This document shows positions 1-12,600 of a stretch of DNA of 64,000 nucleotides, in pieces. Positions within the stretch are counted from its first letter, which is position 1; each line of letters begins with the position of its first letter. This DNA is from Dipylidium caninum (Eukaryota > Platyhelminthes > Cestoda > Cyclophyllidea > Dipylidiidae), in NCBI GenBank assembly GCA_017562135.1, contig QEYB01000921.1:62001-126000 (forward strand), in the 5' to 3' direction. Both the position numbers and the translations under genes were made by a program. The notes under the pieces are model-generated. The model ran no database searches, had not been told where the DNA came from, and saw nothing but the letters and a program-made list of their open reading frames with translations.

Positions 1-2376
1 TTATATCGCACTGAGTGTGTTCGCCTCTTTTTAAATGTTCCCTCTACCGCGAGGCGCAGAGGCATAGGAACAAGAGGCGGCCCCAGGCTGGGCTAGAATC
101 ACTGAGCTGCAATAATACGAAGATAAATGGAACTCGGAGTTATGACAACAATATATGACGTAGACACGTGCATGATGCTATCAACGTTCGGCCTAAGGGT
201 TGCCTATGCCCACTGGCTCAGTGGGCAGTGAATGCAAAAGACCATCTTAGTTATTTTCCCACTGCTTTACCTTATGCCATATTTTCCCACTGCTTTACCT
301 TATGCCATCTGCGACCGCAATTCGTCGAAAAAAATCTGATAACCAGGCATTTCATCACTCCCATTCACACGAAACTCAATCAAAATTTTGGTTTCCAGTG
401 TGTTTGTAAAAAAGTGTAAAGGGGTATGAAAATGAATAATTTTGTGGAATGATTGACCAGCCCCCTTCCTTGTCCCGTCTCCAAGCATCGCAGCCTAAAA
501 TGCCAAACCAGACTGCCTCATTGAGTTGAGTAGCTCTAAGAAGCGCTGGCTTCGATGTGAATGGACGTGGAATCTGCTTCCACTCTCCTCGAGTTGACAA
601 CTCACCTTCTAACATCGCCCACCGACTTGGCGCACTCGCTTGTCTACCGACTTATCACACGGGGCCGCCATTTGTGTGCTTTGTCGTTTTCTCTAACATC
701 ACCGCACTAAACGCATCTATCAACTAAATCACCGTCCCACTTGGCCCAAATTTAGTGTATAGTTGTTAAGTTGTAACCTTGAGAGACCACAATACAATTA
801 GGAACTTTTATTGAGCATAACATGGGTGAGTCTTTGGAACCGCTAGTTTAGCTCTTTCCCGGTTTGGTCCCTTTGCCAACAGTCATGAGTTTACTGTTCG
901 CCCGTCCCACGCGAATGTTAGACAGGTCTAAACGTGGACACCTTATTATTTCCGGTTTCTAGGTTGAAGTGAACCCATGTATCGTTGCCATAGCGCCTTA
1001 CAAACATGGTAACTGCAGTTGTCCCGCCAGTACTTATATTCCCTACTGAAAGTCATTTTCAGCAGTGTAGACGAAATTCACCTTTGGACTTAAAGTCACA
1101 TCGCGGTAGTTTATATTTGTCGTGTGCGGAAGAAGCACTTCTTCAACAGCACTTTTGCTGTGCACGCACACTTGATTCTCCCATGCCTCCACGGTGGTTG
1201 CATCGAAGCGAGGAATATGCACGGAGGGGCAGGAGTGACTATGGTGAATTCTCACGCCACCACGGAGTTCCGAGTGGGCTTCGGTTAGCAGTGGCCCTGC
1301 GGCAACACCTACTACGCCTTGTCTGTCGCAATTCCAGGTTTTTCTCCACCTACTGCCTTGATTTATAGTCCTCACCAAATGCGGAATTAGTGGTTTGTTT
1401 CAAACGGCGGTTGCCCTCGCTTCTCCTCGCCTCACCTCCCCCTTACAACTCCCTTTTCGTTCGTCTGAGCAGCCAATGGGGAGCGCGAGAAGTTGACCTA
1501 TCCCGGGGCGAAAGCAGATTGAAGCTATTATTCAGGCGTTTTCTCTAGCCCTTGGGACAACAGTGACACTTCAATTCCCACTAAACAACTCCTACTTTTA
1601 CTTTTCCTCAGCGTTATTTAGATGATTTCCTCTGTCCATCCAGTTATTTCCGGGTAATACCTTGTCAAGCATTCGAAATCTGCCTTAGATTCCTCACTGA
1701 TTCTAATTGCACCTTATTGGTGTAAATTGTATGAAACTGACTTGTATAATGTGGCGAATTGACGAAACCTCTCACAATAGTGTTTGAAAATTATCCAAAA
1801 AGAGAGAGATTTCACCAACCCCCGGCCATCAATGCAGTCATATATGAGTTAAAAAGCCGTGGCGAGTCGCGTGGTTTGGACACAGAGCTGCTAATAAACT
1901 GGTGAAGGGCTGAAACGTACGACAGCACGCATTGTCATTTCGCAATTAGAAAGAGCCGTAGTTAACGTTGCCTTGGTTGCATGAGCCTCACGTAGCGTTT
2001 CAAGTGTTTCCCCTCTCACCGTGGGGGCGAAAATGTGCCGCAGACATTTGTAGTTGGGCCCCAATTAAGTCAGTGTGGAGTGCCTTGTTGAGATTGGCTG
2101 CCCGCCACGTTGGCGGTAGTGGAATACCAAGTTTGTACCCTTTTTTTCTCGCTTTGACGGAAATTTTTGCCACAACCCGATTTCGTAGGTCCTTGACTTT
2201 GCATATTCGCTGCTCCCCTAACACCGACATGTTAGTTAGTTAGTCGAGTGGGTAGTGAGGGACTTCTTGTCGCACTTCCAAAATCGTTGAGATTTGTACA
2301 TTTGGTAGCCTTATGAGAGGCGAGTTTGGTAAATCCCTTACTGGGTGGCTTCTTTGTGTCGCTATCCCTTTTCAAG
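1..2376. other. No gene recognised upstream of the arfaptin exon
   Basis: I recognise no coding sequence here. The stretch should contain intron, and perhaps 5' exons, of the arfaptin gene, because its first visible exon opens in mid-codon. An ATG followed by G and a strong splice donor (ATGG|GTGAGT, 822-831) could be a short first coding exon. Its phase does not match the exon at 2377 directly. A perfect 28-bp tandem duplication at 253-308 is listed separately. Open frames at 1006-1368 and 1968-2243 have no recognisable motif. Confidence 0.5.
253..308. repeat. Perfect 28-bp tandem duplication, two copies
   Basis: The unit beginning ATTTTCCCACTGC and ending TTATGCCAT occurs at 253-280 and again at 281-308 with no mismatch. 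Identity suggests a recent duplication or a polymorphic minisatellite seed. Confidence 0.95.
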
Positions 2377-5269
2377 GCGAATGCAAGTAAAGTACCAGGA
2401 GATGAGTTCTTCGGTGAAGAAGATGATAGGCCATTTGAATGCCCTGGCGACATTGGAGCAGTCCTTCTCCTCCCAACTCACCATGGCGGCCCAGCAACAA
2501 CCGGAGTTGCACTCGGAATTCACGCATAACGCGGAAGCCCAACGTGTCTCCTCCGCCTCCATCAGCAGCTACATCGGTGAGTGAGTCTGCTGCCCCGTCC
2601 ACGGGCAGCGGTTTGCCCAGTCAACCCATTCCTCATGTCAAAGAGTTAGAGAAGTGATTGGTCGTCGGAATGGCACAGTCATGCTCTATCAAGGTTCAAG
2701 ATAATTTGCCTACTTTTGGACTGGATTTTTCACTTTACGACCACAAAATGCCTCATAAGTGTGCAGCCCACTTTCTGGGGGACATGGTTTAAACTCGCTT
2801 CGTATTTTTTTTCTTTTCTATTATTACTTTCTCACAGACTGCCCTTTGGAGCCGTCTCTGTGGTCATTAATAAGCCTCGCTGGTCGGGGAGACTGTTTAT
2901 TGGGAAGGTCACGGAAGGCGTTGGGCGAACTAACGAATAAAGCGGGAGGCGGCGTCCATCCCACTCGACTGGCGGAATAGCCGCATTTATGGCGCACTTG
3001 CACGACCCCTCTAGTGATACGTACTACTCTTTTTTTTCTCAAAAAAGCCACGGTTCGCTCACCTTCCGCCCTTCCCTAAGGTCAATACTGCGGCGCGGCT
3101 AGTGTTTTAGGCAATAATGAAGGCTCCACGCTAGTCTCCGTGGCACCAAAGCACATATCCATTTTTGGCGGTTTTGATGGGTGTAACTTGCGCTTTCTGA
3201 TTGTGGCGCTTGGCTGCTGAACTGCACATTTACCCTGTTTTGGTGAAGAGTTTCGCTCTTTTAATAATCCCTTCCTCTCCTTCCCCCCCCCCCAATTGTT
3301 AATGCACCTGCATTAAGGGTGATTTTCGTATTTCACAATGAATGACAATTGCTAATCTTCACTCAATACTATGCATGCTGTTTCTTTGAACATCCTCTTT
3401 AAATTAGATTTCGTTCTATGAATAGTCACGAGAGATGAGAGGGCAGGGGGGTGCAGTGATTGTCAAAAGTTGACGCTCTGTCAGTTCTTCTGCAGTCAAA
3501 TCCAACGAAGTCAATAGCGGTAGATTTTATTAGTGGGGTGCGTTGCTGCCCCCATATGTCATCCGATTTAATTCTGAAGGCATTTCGAGGTATTTCTGCA
3601 GAAGTAGAATGATTTTCTTGGAATTAGCAGCACGAGACACGACGTTTTTGTTGTCATTCTCTCTTTTTTTGGTCTCACAGAGTCTCTGGAGTTGTTTTGC
3701 GATGGAATAGAGACATTCTGTAAGAGGACGGTGCCAGACACCTTGACTACGATTCGGCACTTGGAGCACGCGCGTCTCGTGTACGACACCTACCGCAACG
3801 AGCTCGAGCGGATGGAGAACAAGGCGGCCAGGGCAGCCTCGACGTTGCAGCAGACAGACACGACGGGCGTCGAGACGGTCGTCGCCGACAACGTCGCCGC
3901 GTCGAGCCCCTCCCCTCAGGCCTCGACGCCGTCCCCCCCGAACCCGACCGCGCCGCAGGCGCACTTGAGTGTTCAGCAGCTGCGCCAGAAGTTCACTGCG
4001 GGTAAGGAAAACTACCTCGCGTTGAAGGCCGACACCGACGTGAAGATGAAACTACTCCACGAGAATCGGGTAAGCTGCATCCTTTGTCCTCATCTTGCCT
4101 ATCGCCTTGCTGCAGTTGTGCCGTTAATCTCAGGGTGGAGGAGGAAAGACGCCTCATTAATAAAAGTATTAGGGGATTAGTGGCAGTGTTATTTTACTTG
4201 CTATTACACATAACCGCTCAACAAGACAACGCATAGCCACCTTAAGCCTGAAACGCATCTGTGGCAGTTTGGGGGCTTCTGCCCACTTGTTGCACAAAGT
4301 CTTCCTAATCGAGGTGACGCTGAGGGATATCCGGTTTCGTGGGATGGTGCCGTAGCCCCACACTGTGCCATCGCCACATGCCGTGCGCCAGTCACAAAGA
4401 CTGTTGAGGCAGAATGTGGGTTGCAGTGGCTCGGAGGCGTGTGTGTGAGGGCGCAAGATCCCCTCACACACGTCGGTATTTAAACTCTGTGTCGGATACT
4501 CCATTTACAGAGGAGCGACAGAAGGATAATACGGACTGAGCAATAAGCCACGGGGACTGAATAAATTCTCTGCAACAGCTCGTACACAGACTCGGTGATG
4601 ACAGGCTTTGTCGTCTGTCGTTTGTGCCCTTTCAGCGCATAAGAAAATAGCGATTGAGCATAAACCCTCGTGAAATCGGTTAACGGATGATCGTGTCTGT
4701 GTTCCACAAAATTCACGACTAGTCGACTTTTGAGTGTGTGCGGTCAATGCACCTTAAAAGACGTTTACACAATTTTACTGCACACCCGTTGCACCTTATT
4801 TTGTGGTGCAACCATACGAATGCTTGGAGATTTGATGATCCACTAAACCTTTTTTTCGTTCTCGCGTTCTTTTTTTCCCCAGTTTTGGCCTATCTAAGTG
4901 TGAATTACCCATTTTTCGTAATAAAATGATGCGTCCACTGTGCGAGCCCAAACCTTTTGCCCCGAATGCAAATTTGTCCGTGCAGCAGGTGATTCACGTC
5001 AGCCGATCAACTTGTTCCGTCCCAGGTCCGTGTGCTGCGAAACCACCTCGGTGCCCTGCAGAAGGCGACGCTGTCCTTCTACGCCAAGGGATGCCGTGGC
5101 CTGGAGTCCTCACTGGATGCTCTCCCACCGTGACGGCTTGGCCAACCAATTTGTTCAAAATCAACCCGCTCCTTCATTTCTTGAGACTGAAAGTCCTTCC
5201 GCAGACCAAAAAACTGTTTACTTCAACCTCGAAAACGGTGATGTGGATCGCGACGTCTTTCAGGAGTGA
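2377..5269 (+). CDS. ARFIP: Arfaptin (AH/BAR-domain protein), 5' partial
   Basis: Arfaptins form crescent-shaped BAR dimers that bind Arl1/Arf/Rac GTPases and PI4P on the trans-Golgi. Three exons are visible: 2377-2576, 3681-4069 and from 5026, joined in phase with GT/AG ends. The joined text follows vertebrate arfaptin closely: KYQEM near the start, QPELHSEFTHNAEAQ (cf. SPELQEEFGYNAETQ), ESLELFCDGIETF, then HLEHARLVYDTYRNELE (cf. QYEAARLEYDAYRTDLE). A Ser/Pro/Ala-rich insert of about 40 residues interrupts the AH domain in exon 2. The N-terminal region and first AH helix are missing; they are either upstream or on an unseen exon, and the only early in-frame ATG is 2381. The third exon stops at 5131-5133, but the family's C-terminal tail (PSFLE, cf. 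PSWLEE) continues in the next frame to a stop at 5267-5269, so a one-base shift is suspected. The family call is firm; both ends are uncertain. Confidence 0.88.
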
Positions 5270-7061
5270 AGTCGCCACAGTGTTGTGTCCTGCTATTTTT
5301 ACCTCTTATTCTACAACATGCACATGCCCAGTTCTTGATTATTTTAAATTGTTCCTCATGCATTTTGTCTGAAAGCCTCAACAAGACCATTTGTCGACGG
5401 CCTGCTCGACTGCACTTGGGGGGATCGGGACTCCACTGCGGTTGGACCTTTGTCGGTGCTGCAGGCCCCGTGAGGCCAGCTGGTCCGCTGAGCCTCCAGT
5501 TGCACTCTGAGTGGCCGGGGATAGGGGTGCTCTAGGAGTGCCACCGGTGGGTTGATGCCCCAACCGAGTAGGTCGAGATGAGGTGTCTCTTAATGCCTAT
5601 GAGGCCCACCAGGGAGTTCTGTCCGTTTTTGGAATAGACAAGAGCTTTTTTTTCTTTCCGCCAATAAGTTTTGTTAAATAATTTTGCCATTATTACTAAT
5701 GACTTCTTGCGAGCATGCGGGCAATTTGCATATCCCATTTGTGGAAAATGTTCCATATTTTGAGTGCTTTTTTAATATCTTTTTCATTTCTGAGTTTTCT
5801 GCCCTTCAAAAAATTTTGTGAGGACTAAGCAAGTGGTATTTGGAGGGTGCTAAGTCTCGGGAATATAATGGACGCGACAGAATTTCCCGACCGACTTCTG
5901 TAATTCTTTGAATCCCTAAAGCATCATGTGACCAGGCATTGTCATAATGGGGAGTGATGTCTTACCTTCCTCTTGAACATCGCCGGCCTCTTCTTTAAAT
6001 CCTTCAGTTGCTGAAACTACTCCGAATTGGGCATTTTGTTCGCTCTTAAAAGCTCATATTGCATTGGGGCGCGAATGTCCCACCACATACATCAAAACAT
6101 TATCTTACTCTGAATCAAATTTGTTTTGGGGGTGGAGGGGCCAGGCTTTGCGGGTTCACAATATGCCTCCGTCCCTACAATCTCCTCGTAGGTGATCCAC
6201 GTTTCGTCCCTAATTGTCATCCGTCTCGGGCGGAGTTGAATTTTGTTCCGAGCAAGCAGAGTGTGCATACGACGACTCCGTCATCGAAATTCTTCTGAGT
6301 TCATTCCTGTGGAACTCATTTTGAGCATTTCTACACCCAATCCTCTTTCCCAAATATGGGCCAAAATGGTGTGTTGTGCTGAGTGAGTCTTTCTGAGATT
6401 TTTGATTTTGTCAGAAGGCGATCTTATCTCAACGTAGTTTTAACAACATCGTCGTTGATAAAAAGCGGTTGTCCAGAACAGGATTATTTGAGAAGACGAA
6501 GTCACCTCTTCCAAATTTTGCAAAGTATTTTCATGTCCTGCTAAAACTGCCTTCACTGACGCTAAAAAATTTCTAAATGCTTCCGTAGCGTTTCTTACTA
6601 GTTAAAATTCGTATAGAATGCAGTTACGCAAATGAACCTCATCGGTAGTCATGGATACACCATCACTTGACACTAAAGGCTAGTGTGAGTAAACTTAGTT
6701 TAAGTTAGTTAGTGAAGATTAACGTGAATCAGCTTTGTTTCAGTTATTTTGCCACGCCTGAATATGTGCATAAGTGAGTGACAAGACGAAGCCGACGGCT
6801 AGGCAAATAATCATATGATACGAGTGGTAAATTGATGTCATAAAATTGGACAGAACGCTCGCTCACACCCTGCATGTTGAAAATTACTACACATCCGGGC
6901 CTACGCAAAGTCAAATTTACACAAAAAGCTTTACAATAATGAAGTCATGGGTTTTATTGGACGCCTGAATGCAAGATTTTGACAAATTAATTTATTTAAG
7001 TGAATCAAATTGTAACCGCCAATTTAAACCCAAGGTCAGACGGTCGCCTGCGTTCTTCGTT
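5270..7061. other. Intergenic, arfaptin to DPCD
   Basis: This stretch probably holds the arfaptin 3' untranslated region and the DPCD promoter. It is moderately AT-rich. I see no family-like open frame, no clear AATAAA signal and no RNA gene. The frame at 6059-6298 has no recognisable motif. Confidence 0.6.
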
Positions 7062-8118
7062 ATGGCAACGCCCGCGTGGCTGAACGTCATTAAAGATGCG
7101 AAGAAAACCATCCTGGTCCAAGACGGTAGCTCACAGGCTCTTCGAAATCTTACGATCGTTAGGTGTCTAACATGCGGCCGGTTTTATTGGGCAGGAGGTT
7201 AAAACTAAACAAACTTCAGTTTCACATGTATATTTGCATTAATGAGATACAAAACCTTTCAGACATGTTCGCATTTTTTATCCTTATGGTTGCGTACGCC
7301 ATTTTCTCGGTTGCAATCCGGTGCTTGCGGTCCAAAGACATGTATATGAGGTGTCTTTACAATATCTAATTTTTGACCCCGACTGAGTTTGATTATTTTA
7401 TCTACGACTGGAAGGAATGTAACACTTTTGCGTTCTTTGCACTTAGGTCGTACAAAAGTGCATTATAGCTTCTCAGATGGCAAGGAAATGGCCGAGCAAT
7501 ACGACAACAATACGGGATTAATCACTGGTATTTTTTCGAACCAAAACTTTACCTCATAGAACGCAAATGGAGAGTGCCCACAATGCTGGGCGGTGAAGGA
7601 CCCTGGAACTACGAGATTGGGCAGAGTCACGAAACTACTACTTCTGATCTCAGGGAATCGAATGTCAATGTATTTCCTAAGTCTGGTAATCCATTTTTAG
7701 CCTATATTCTGTCGCTGCGACACGAAACGTGATTTTCAGTGGAGGATTCGTAATCTCCCATATCCAGCCGATAATTATTTGCTTTCTGTCGAAGACGGAA
7801 ACGGAACAATTGTCCTCCGCACTGTGAACAAAAAGTCTTTACAACTTCTCATTTCATATGCCCTCTATTTTAGATATTACAAACGCTTTAGTATCCCTGA
7901 TCTTGAAAGAATTGGTGTCGTATTAGATCCGTCGTTACTTTATAAAACATACTCGAATAACACTCTCGTAATTTCGGTAAGGATACTAATGAGGGTGGTG
8001 ATGCTTGTTTTAGTATAAGAAACCAGAGGCTTACCTACAATATGAGAAAGAAATTAAGAAGGAGCTAGCCAAAACGAAGCCCATTTCTGGCGGTGATACT
8101 CCTTGTACTTCAATGTAA
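7062..8118 (+). CDS. DPCD: DPCD protein (cilia-associated)
   Basis: DPCD is a small protein with a CS-like fold, linked to primary ciliary dyskinesia and reported to bind the RUVBL1/RUVBL2 ATPases; it is thought to help assemble ciliary machinery. Six exons join in phase: 7062-7125, 7447-7527, 7560-7669, 7701-7834, 7874-7976 and 8014-8118. They give 198 residues (human about 203). Matches run the whole length: AWLNVIKDAKKTILVQDGR, HYSFSDGKEMAEQYD, RKWRVPTMLGG, FQWRIRNLPYPADNY, VLRTVNKKYYKRFSIPDLE and YKKPEAYLQYEKEIKKELAK. The start is the ATG directly before ATPAWL, which corresponds to the human N-terminus. Four of the five introns are 31-39 nt (7528-7559, 7670-7700, 7835-7873, 7977-8013), while the first is 321 nt. 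The donor at 7835 (GTCTTT) is weak but is required by the conserved KKYYKRF. Confidence 0.95.
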
Positions 8119-9649
8119 ACACTGCCCCCCATCTTGACTTATTTGTTATTATTATTACAGTTGTTGTAGTTGTATAAATAACGTTTTTTCTACTTGCGAC
8201 TTTTTGAAAATCATATTATAGAGGATAAACAAAAAACGTCCCAAATTTGCGACATTTCTTTTTTTGAGAGCGTACAATATCTAGCGCCTAGTTTTTTCCC
8301 ACCTAGTCACAACCCTGGTGTCTGCGTCTCATCGTCTACCATTTGTAATCATTGAAGCAAGTGTTCATCTCGCTGGACTCACTTTGGCAGTGTTTACCTC
8401 GCTTTACCATTTTAGCTTTCATGAGAACGAAATCTGTGTGAAGCTAAGAGAATTTGCGTTGATTTTGACATGAGATTGCATTCGTTAACTAGGATGGGAA
8501 CTAAAATGACTTTTAATTGTGGTTGTGCTCCTACGATCGTGTTTATTTGTTTAACTATTCGAGGGAATGTTTCCAACTACCGAATTAAGTGGTTGTAAAG
8601 GTCGGCGCTGTTCCATGAATCGACATTAGCGTCATCATTTCATTGCGTTAGAGAAACCGTGAACTTCGTCGACTAACCTTTGTCAGTTGAGAGTGGATAG
8701 ACTGGAAGATGAAGGTGTGTTTGCCTCCTCTTTGCGACGCCCAAACTGCCTCCGTATCCGCCCCAAACCCTACCGGTTTTAAATATCGTTACTTAAATCG
8801 TGCTAAAGTAGAAATTGTGTATTATCAAACAGGACTGGAGTCTTTCCGAAGAGGCTTAGATGAAATCATTGTTATCGTAAGCGGGGTATGCTGTGGAGTT
8901 AAAGGACGAATCAGGCCCAAATGAACAGCACCGTGTGCGATGGAATGATTTCAGCCGGGGAAATTCATCACCAACTGGGATCTCCATCCCATAGGCGATG
9001 AGTCCTCATGTTGCTAGCTTTCATTGTATGGGATATCCTTTGTGGCGACGTCGACCATGACCCAAGTGCAAATTAGAATTACTGACCTTGTGATGATCTT
9101 CTTTCTTTGCGCCATTCTTTGCTAACGGGGCCGGGTTTGACCTCTCAACGGTGTCAAAAATTTTGCACCATCGGCCCAGGTGGAGGCAAACAGGAATAAA
9201 GGAGCATATTCAATGTTATGTGAGGAGAGTTGATCTAAAGACGACCGCAGATATTTCAATTATCCCAGGGCCTAGCGCAAGTGTTTGGTAAGATGGGAAG
9301 CGAATCATCTTTCGCCAACAGATTGCCCGGTGAGTGGAATGGGTTCAAGCTGACATATAAACACCTATCTGGCAAAATGAAACGTAAAAACAAACCGCAA
9401 ATCCGTGAGAGGCGACTGTCCCTCGGGGCCGCTTACAATTAAACAAACCGACAAAGCGTCCTGCACCGTCATGCTTACTCGCCTCACCTTCACTCCTTAA
9501 TCACCTGACTCCTGATTGGTCCACATGCCCAGCCGAGACTCCCATTGGTCAGTCGTTCGCCAATGGCGGCGCTGGAGGTGGCGAATGTGCGAATGACAGG
9601 AAGGGTGTGTTGACGCGCGTCTGACGTCGCTGTTATTTGGTAGAGGCAC
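8119..9649. other. Intergenic, DPCD to integrin alpha
   Basis: The DPCD 3' end and the integrin 5' flank must lie here. A frame at 8709-8924 (71 codons) has ordinary-looking composition but matches nothing I know. The last 200 bases become GC-richer toward the integrin start. No RNA gene or repeat was seen. Confidence 0.55.
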
Positions 9650-12600
9650 ATGTCATCAATCGTGATGCCTCCTCTCGTCCTCGTACTCTTCTTTCCCCTT
9701 CTACGGCCTGCAGTCGCCCAATGGTTTCCGCCAGTTACCACCGCGCTAGACAGTGAGAAGCAACTATTCCGACCAGTCAATTTCCCCACTATGCAAGAGG
9801 ATCTTCTTGCTCAATTTTCTGAGCATTTGTTGAATAAAGTTAACGTCCTTAGTGGTTGGAATTTTCATTGGACCGGCGTCACTATGTTCCGTGAATACAA
9901 ATCCTCCAAGTCTTGGCTAATTGTTGCCGGCACCTCTCCGAAACAAAGCCACGCGGGTTCTGCTTTTACTAGTGCTTTCAGCGCGGTGTTTGGATGCCAG
10001 TTGGACGTACAACCTAACAATCCGAGTGGATTTGACATTTCGGCCTGTGAAATCCTCGGTTTAGACACCGGTTCGCCTACCTCAAACTACTCTGACGCTG
10101 GAATTATGGGCAAAGGCCTTCAGAGTTTGCATCTTCCCACCGGCGGCGGCGTGGTTGTTTTCTGTGATCCTCTCTGGCACTCCAGTCAAGGCACGCGGTC
10201 TCCCGGTGGAAAGTGTAATGTCCTCGAACGCACCAACACAGCTTGGCGTTCTGCTGGCGCTGTGGAATTCTGCTCCTCCGGTGGCCGCACCGAACCCTGC
10301 GCCGGTGGCTTCTCTGTTGACCTTCGACTCTCGGAGGATGGGACAAATGTTCAACTTCTTGCCGGCCTCCCTATCGCCCAGCCGAGTCGACGGGTTCGCG
10401 CCGTGGACAACCTGTTGACACGCACACAACGAATCATCCGTGACATTGAGTCCGGGGAGGATGCGTTCGGCACCTCAGTCGCCTGGTCGCCGCACGTCTC
10501 CGGTCGCAGCGACGCCCTGGCTATTGTGGGTTCGCCTCCCACCAGCGTTCAGGGCTTCCGGTTGAACAGCCTGGCGGAAGATATTGATGCGAAGGTGTTG
10601 AGGATGACCAGAACGGCTTTCGGTGGTCTTGGCTTCGCTGTGGAGACAGCTCTCGCCGGCTCAAGCATGGCAATCTTTGCGGGTGCGCCCTTCGAGGAGG
10701 TCGACAAGGTGGGCTCCAACGTCGGACGTGTGTACGTGCAGTTCAAGGACGTCGAGAGAGAGCATAACTTCAGCCTCGAGGGTTCTCGACCCAGTGAGAT
10801 GTTCGGCTACGCCATCGCCCGAATCGGCGACGTCGACGGGGACGGAATCAACGACGTGGCAATTTCCGCCCCAGCTCTCGGTTCCGAGAATCTCACCGGA
10901 CGCGTCTACATTCACCGGGTTTTGGCTAATTTTAGACTCGCCAGTAAACCTCTCCAGGTGAGTCCCCTCCCCGTTCTATCATTGAATACGACAACAAAGG
11001 TGTTACTTCCCCTCCGTAATCACCGCAACTAACTCTTCTCTTCATTTCGTGCACTCGCTAATCATCAAGCCGATCAGTGAGTGGAAGATGTCCTTGGAAC
11101 TCCCCTTCGTGGTCTCCTCTCACCAGCCGGGGTGTAGTCGGTCCAAAGAGGAGAACTGTTTGGGCACGTACACGTACAGTCGCACAGTGGCTCCTGACGA
11201 ACAACAGGCGATACGCCTTGGGAAGCAACTGTACATATAACAGAGCACAACACAGTACAGAATGCCAGTCCGAGCAAAGTTCGGTCTGTCAGGGTCAGGG
11301 GTGAATAAAGAAGTCGAGGGTCGTCTTTCCAGTCTCCGACGAGGACGCCCCCGTCCCGTCCGCGATCACATTCGTCCACCTTCCCCGTTGGACCCTGGAG
11401 GAGGAGATGCTGAGGCCTCGGCCTCAGCGCTCCTACTTGGTTGGCGGGAAATTCGCCGCGGGGTGGGCGCCGACCCAGGATTTCCCGAGGGGGTGATCTA
11501 GATCGTTGCGAGGGAGCGCCTAGATCTGCAACCATGACCCTAGGCCTGCATCAAAGCCCCCCTCGAGAGACGCCCGAACTGCCCGAATCTGGCGACTTGG
11601 AGAATCATGCCCCGACCAGTCTGTACGGATGTCGCGGAGTAGTTGCTTTCAATCCAAGACTGAAGTGTAGCATTTCAATTACAGATACTGGAAGCGCCCT
11701 CAAACTTGACGGGATTTGGTGTCGCGGTGAGCAGAAGCATCGATGTCGACGCGGACGGTGGACCGGAATTAGCGGTAACAACGCTGGATACGAAGGTGCC
11801 TGTTGTGATCTACTCGCTGCCGCCACGACTTCGGGCCAAGTGTTCCTTTAGAGCCTCGCCTCGAGTGACGCCTGCCTCCATCCGGAAGGGTGGCAGCTTC
11901 ACTCTCAAGTTCACCATCAACCTCATCGACTCCGCCACGGATAAGCCGTTTCCCCTGCCCGCCAGCTTCAAGACGCGCTCGCACCAAGTCAACCCCGACG
12001 TCCTCTGGTCCTACCGTTATGAGTACCTCGACAGGCGTTCTAACCAAAGCGATTTCCTCACCAAACTGCTAATGTGCACCGAGTCCCTCAACCTCGACCC
12101 GAGCCGTCCCCGATTCAAATTGCAGGAGATCTCCGACGTCCGTGTCATCGATGGTGGCAGTGCCACTCTAAATGTCAGACTGCAGGCCGAGGAGGATGGC
12201 AGGTTCATGGATCTGGACACTGTGCCCCTCCACGTGGCATACCGGTCAATTCTCGCGGACCCTCAGTGCAACCACTACACGCGGCTGTGTCCGAAGACGG
12301 CGCAGCCTCTGATAGACTGGTCGAACTGCGTGTGGAAGATGCTTCCTCAGACTTACCTCTGTCCCCCGCACCCAAAATGCAGCGCCGACTTGCAAGTCTC
12401 CGTGAACGGCAGTGGCCAGTCCCGTGTGCCTGTACACTTGGGACGTCGTGAGGATGCCAACCAGACTGTGGCGTTTGTGCTGCGAAACAACGGACCCACG
12501 AAGTCGGAGGGCGTGCGGGTGCTTCTGAACACAATTGGTTGGCCGAGGAAGCCCTCGCAGCCGGGCCTGCGCGTCCTCATAAACGGCGTAGAGGTGAGAG

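Noticed and set aside
781..840. Spliced-leader RNA gene ending in ATG before a donor
   Set aside because: The donor follows ATGG rather than ATG, the upstream sequence does not resemble a leader I know, and no Sm-binding AATTTTTGG element follows.
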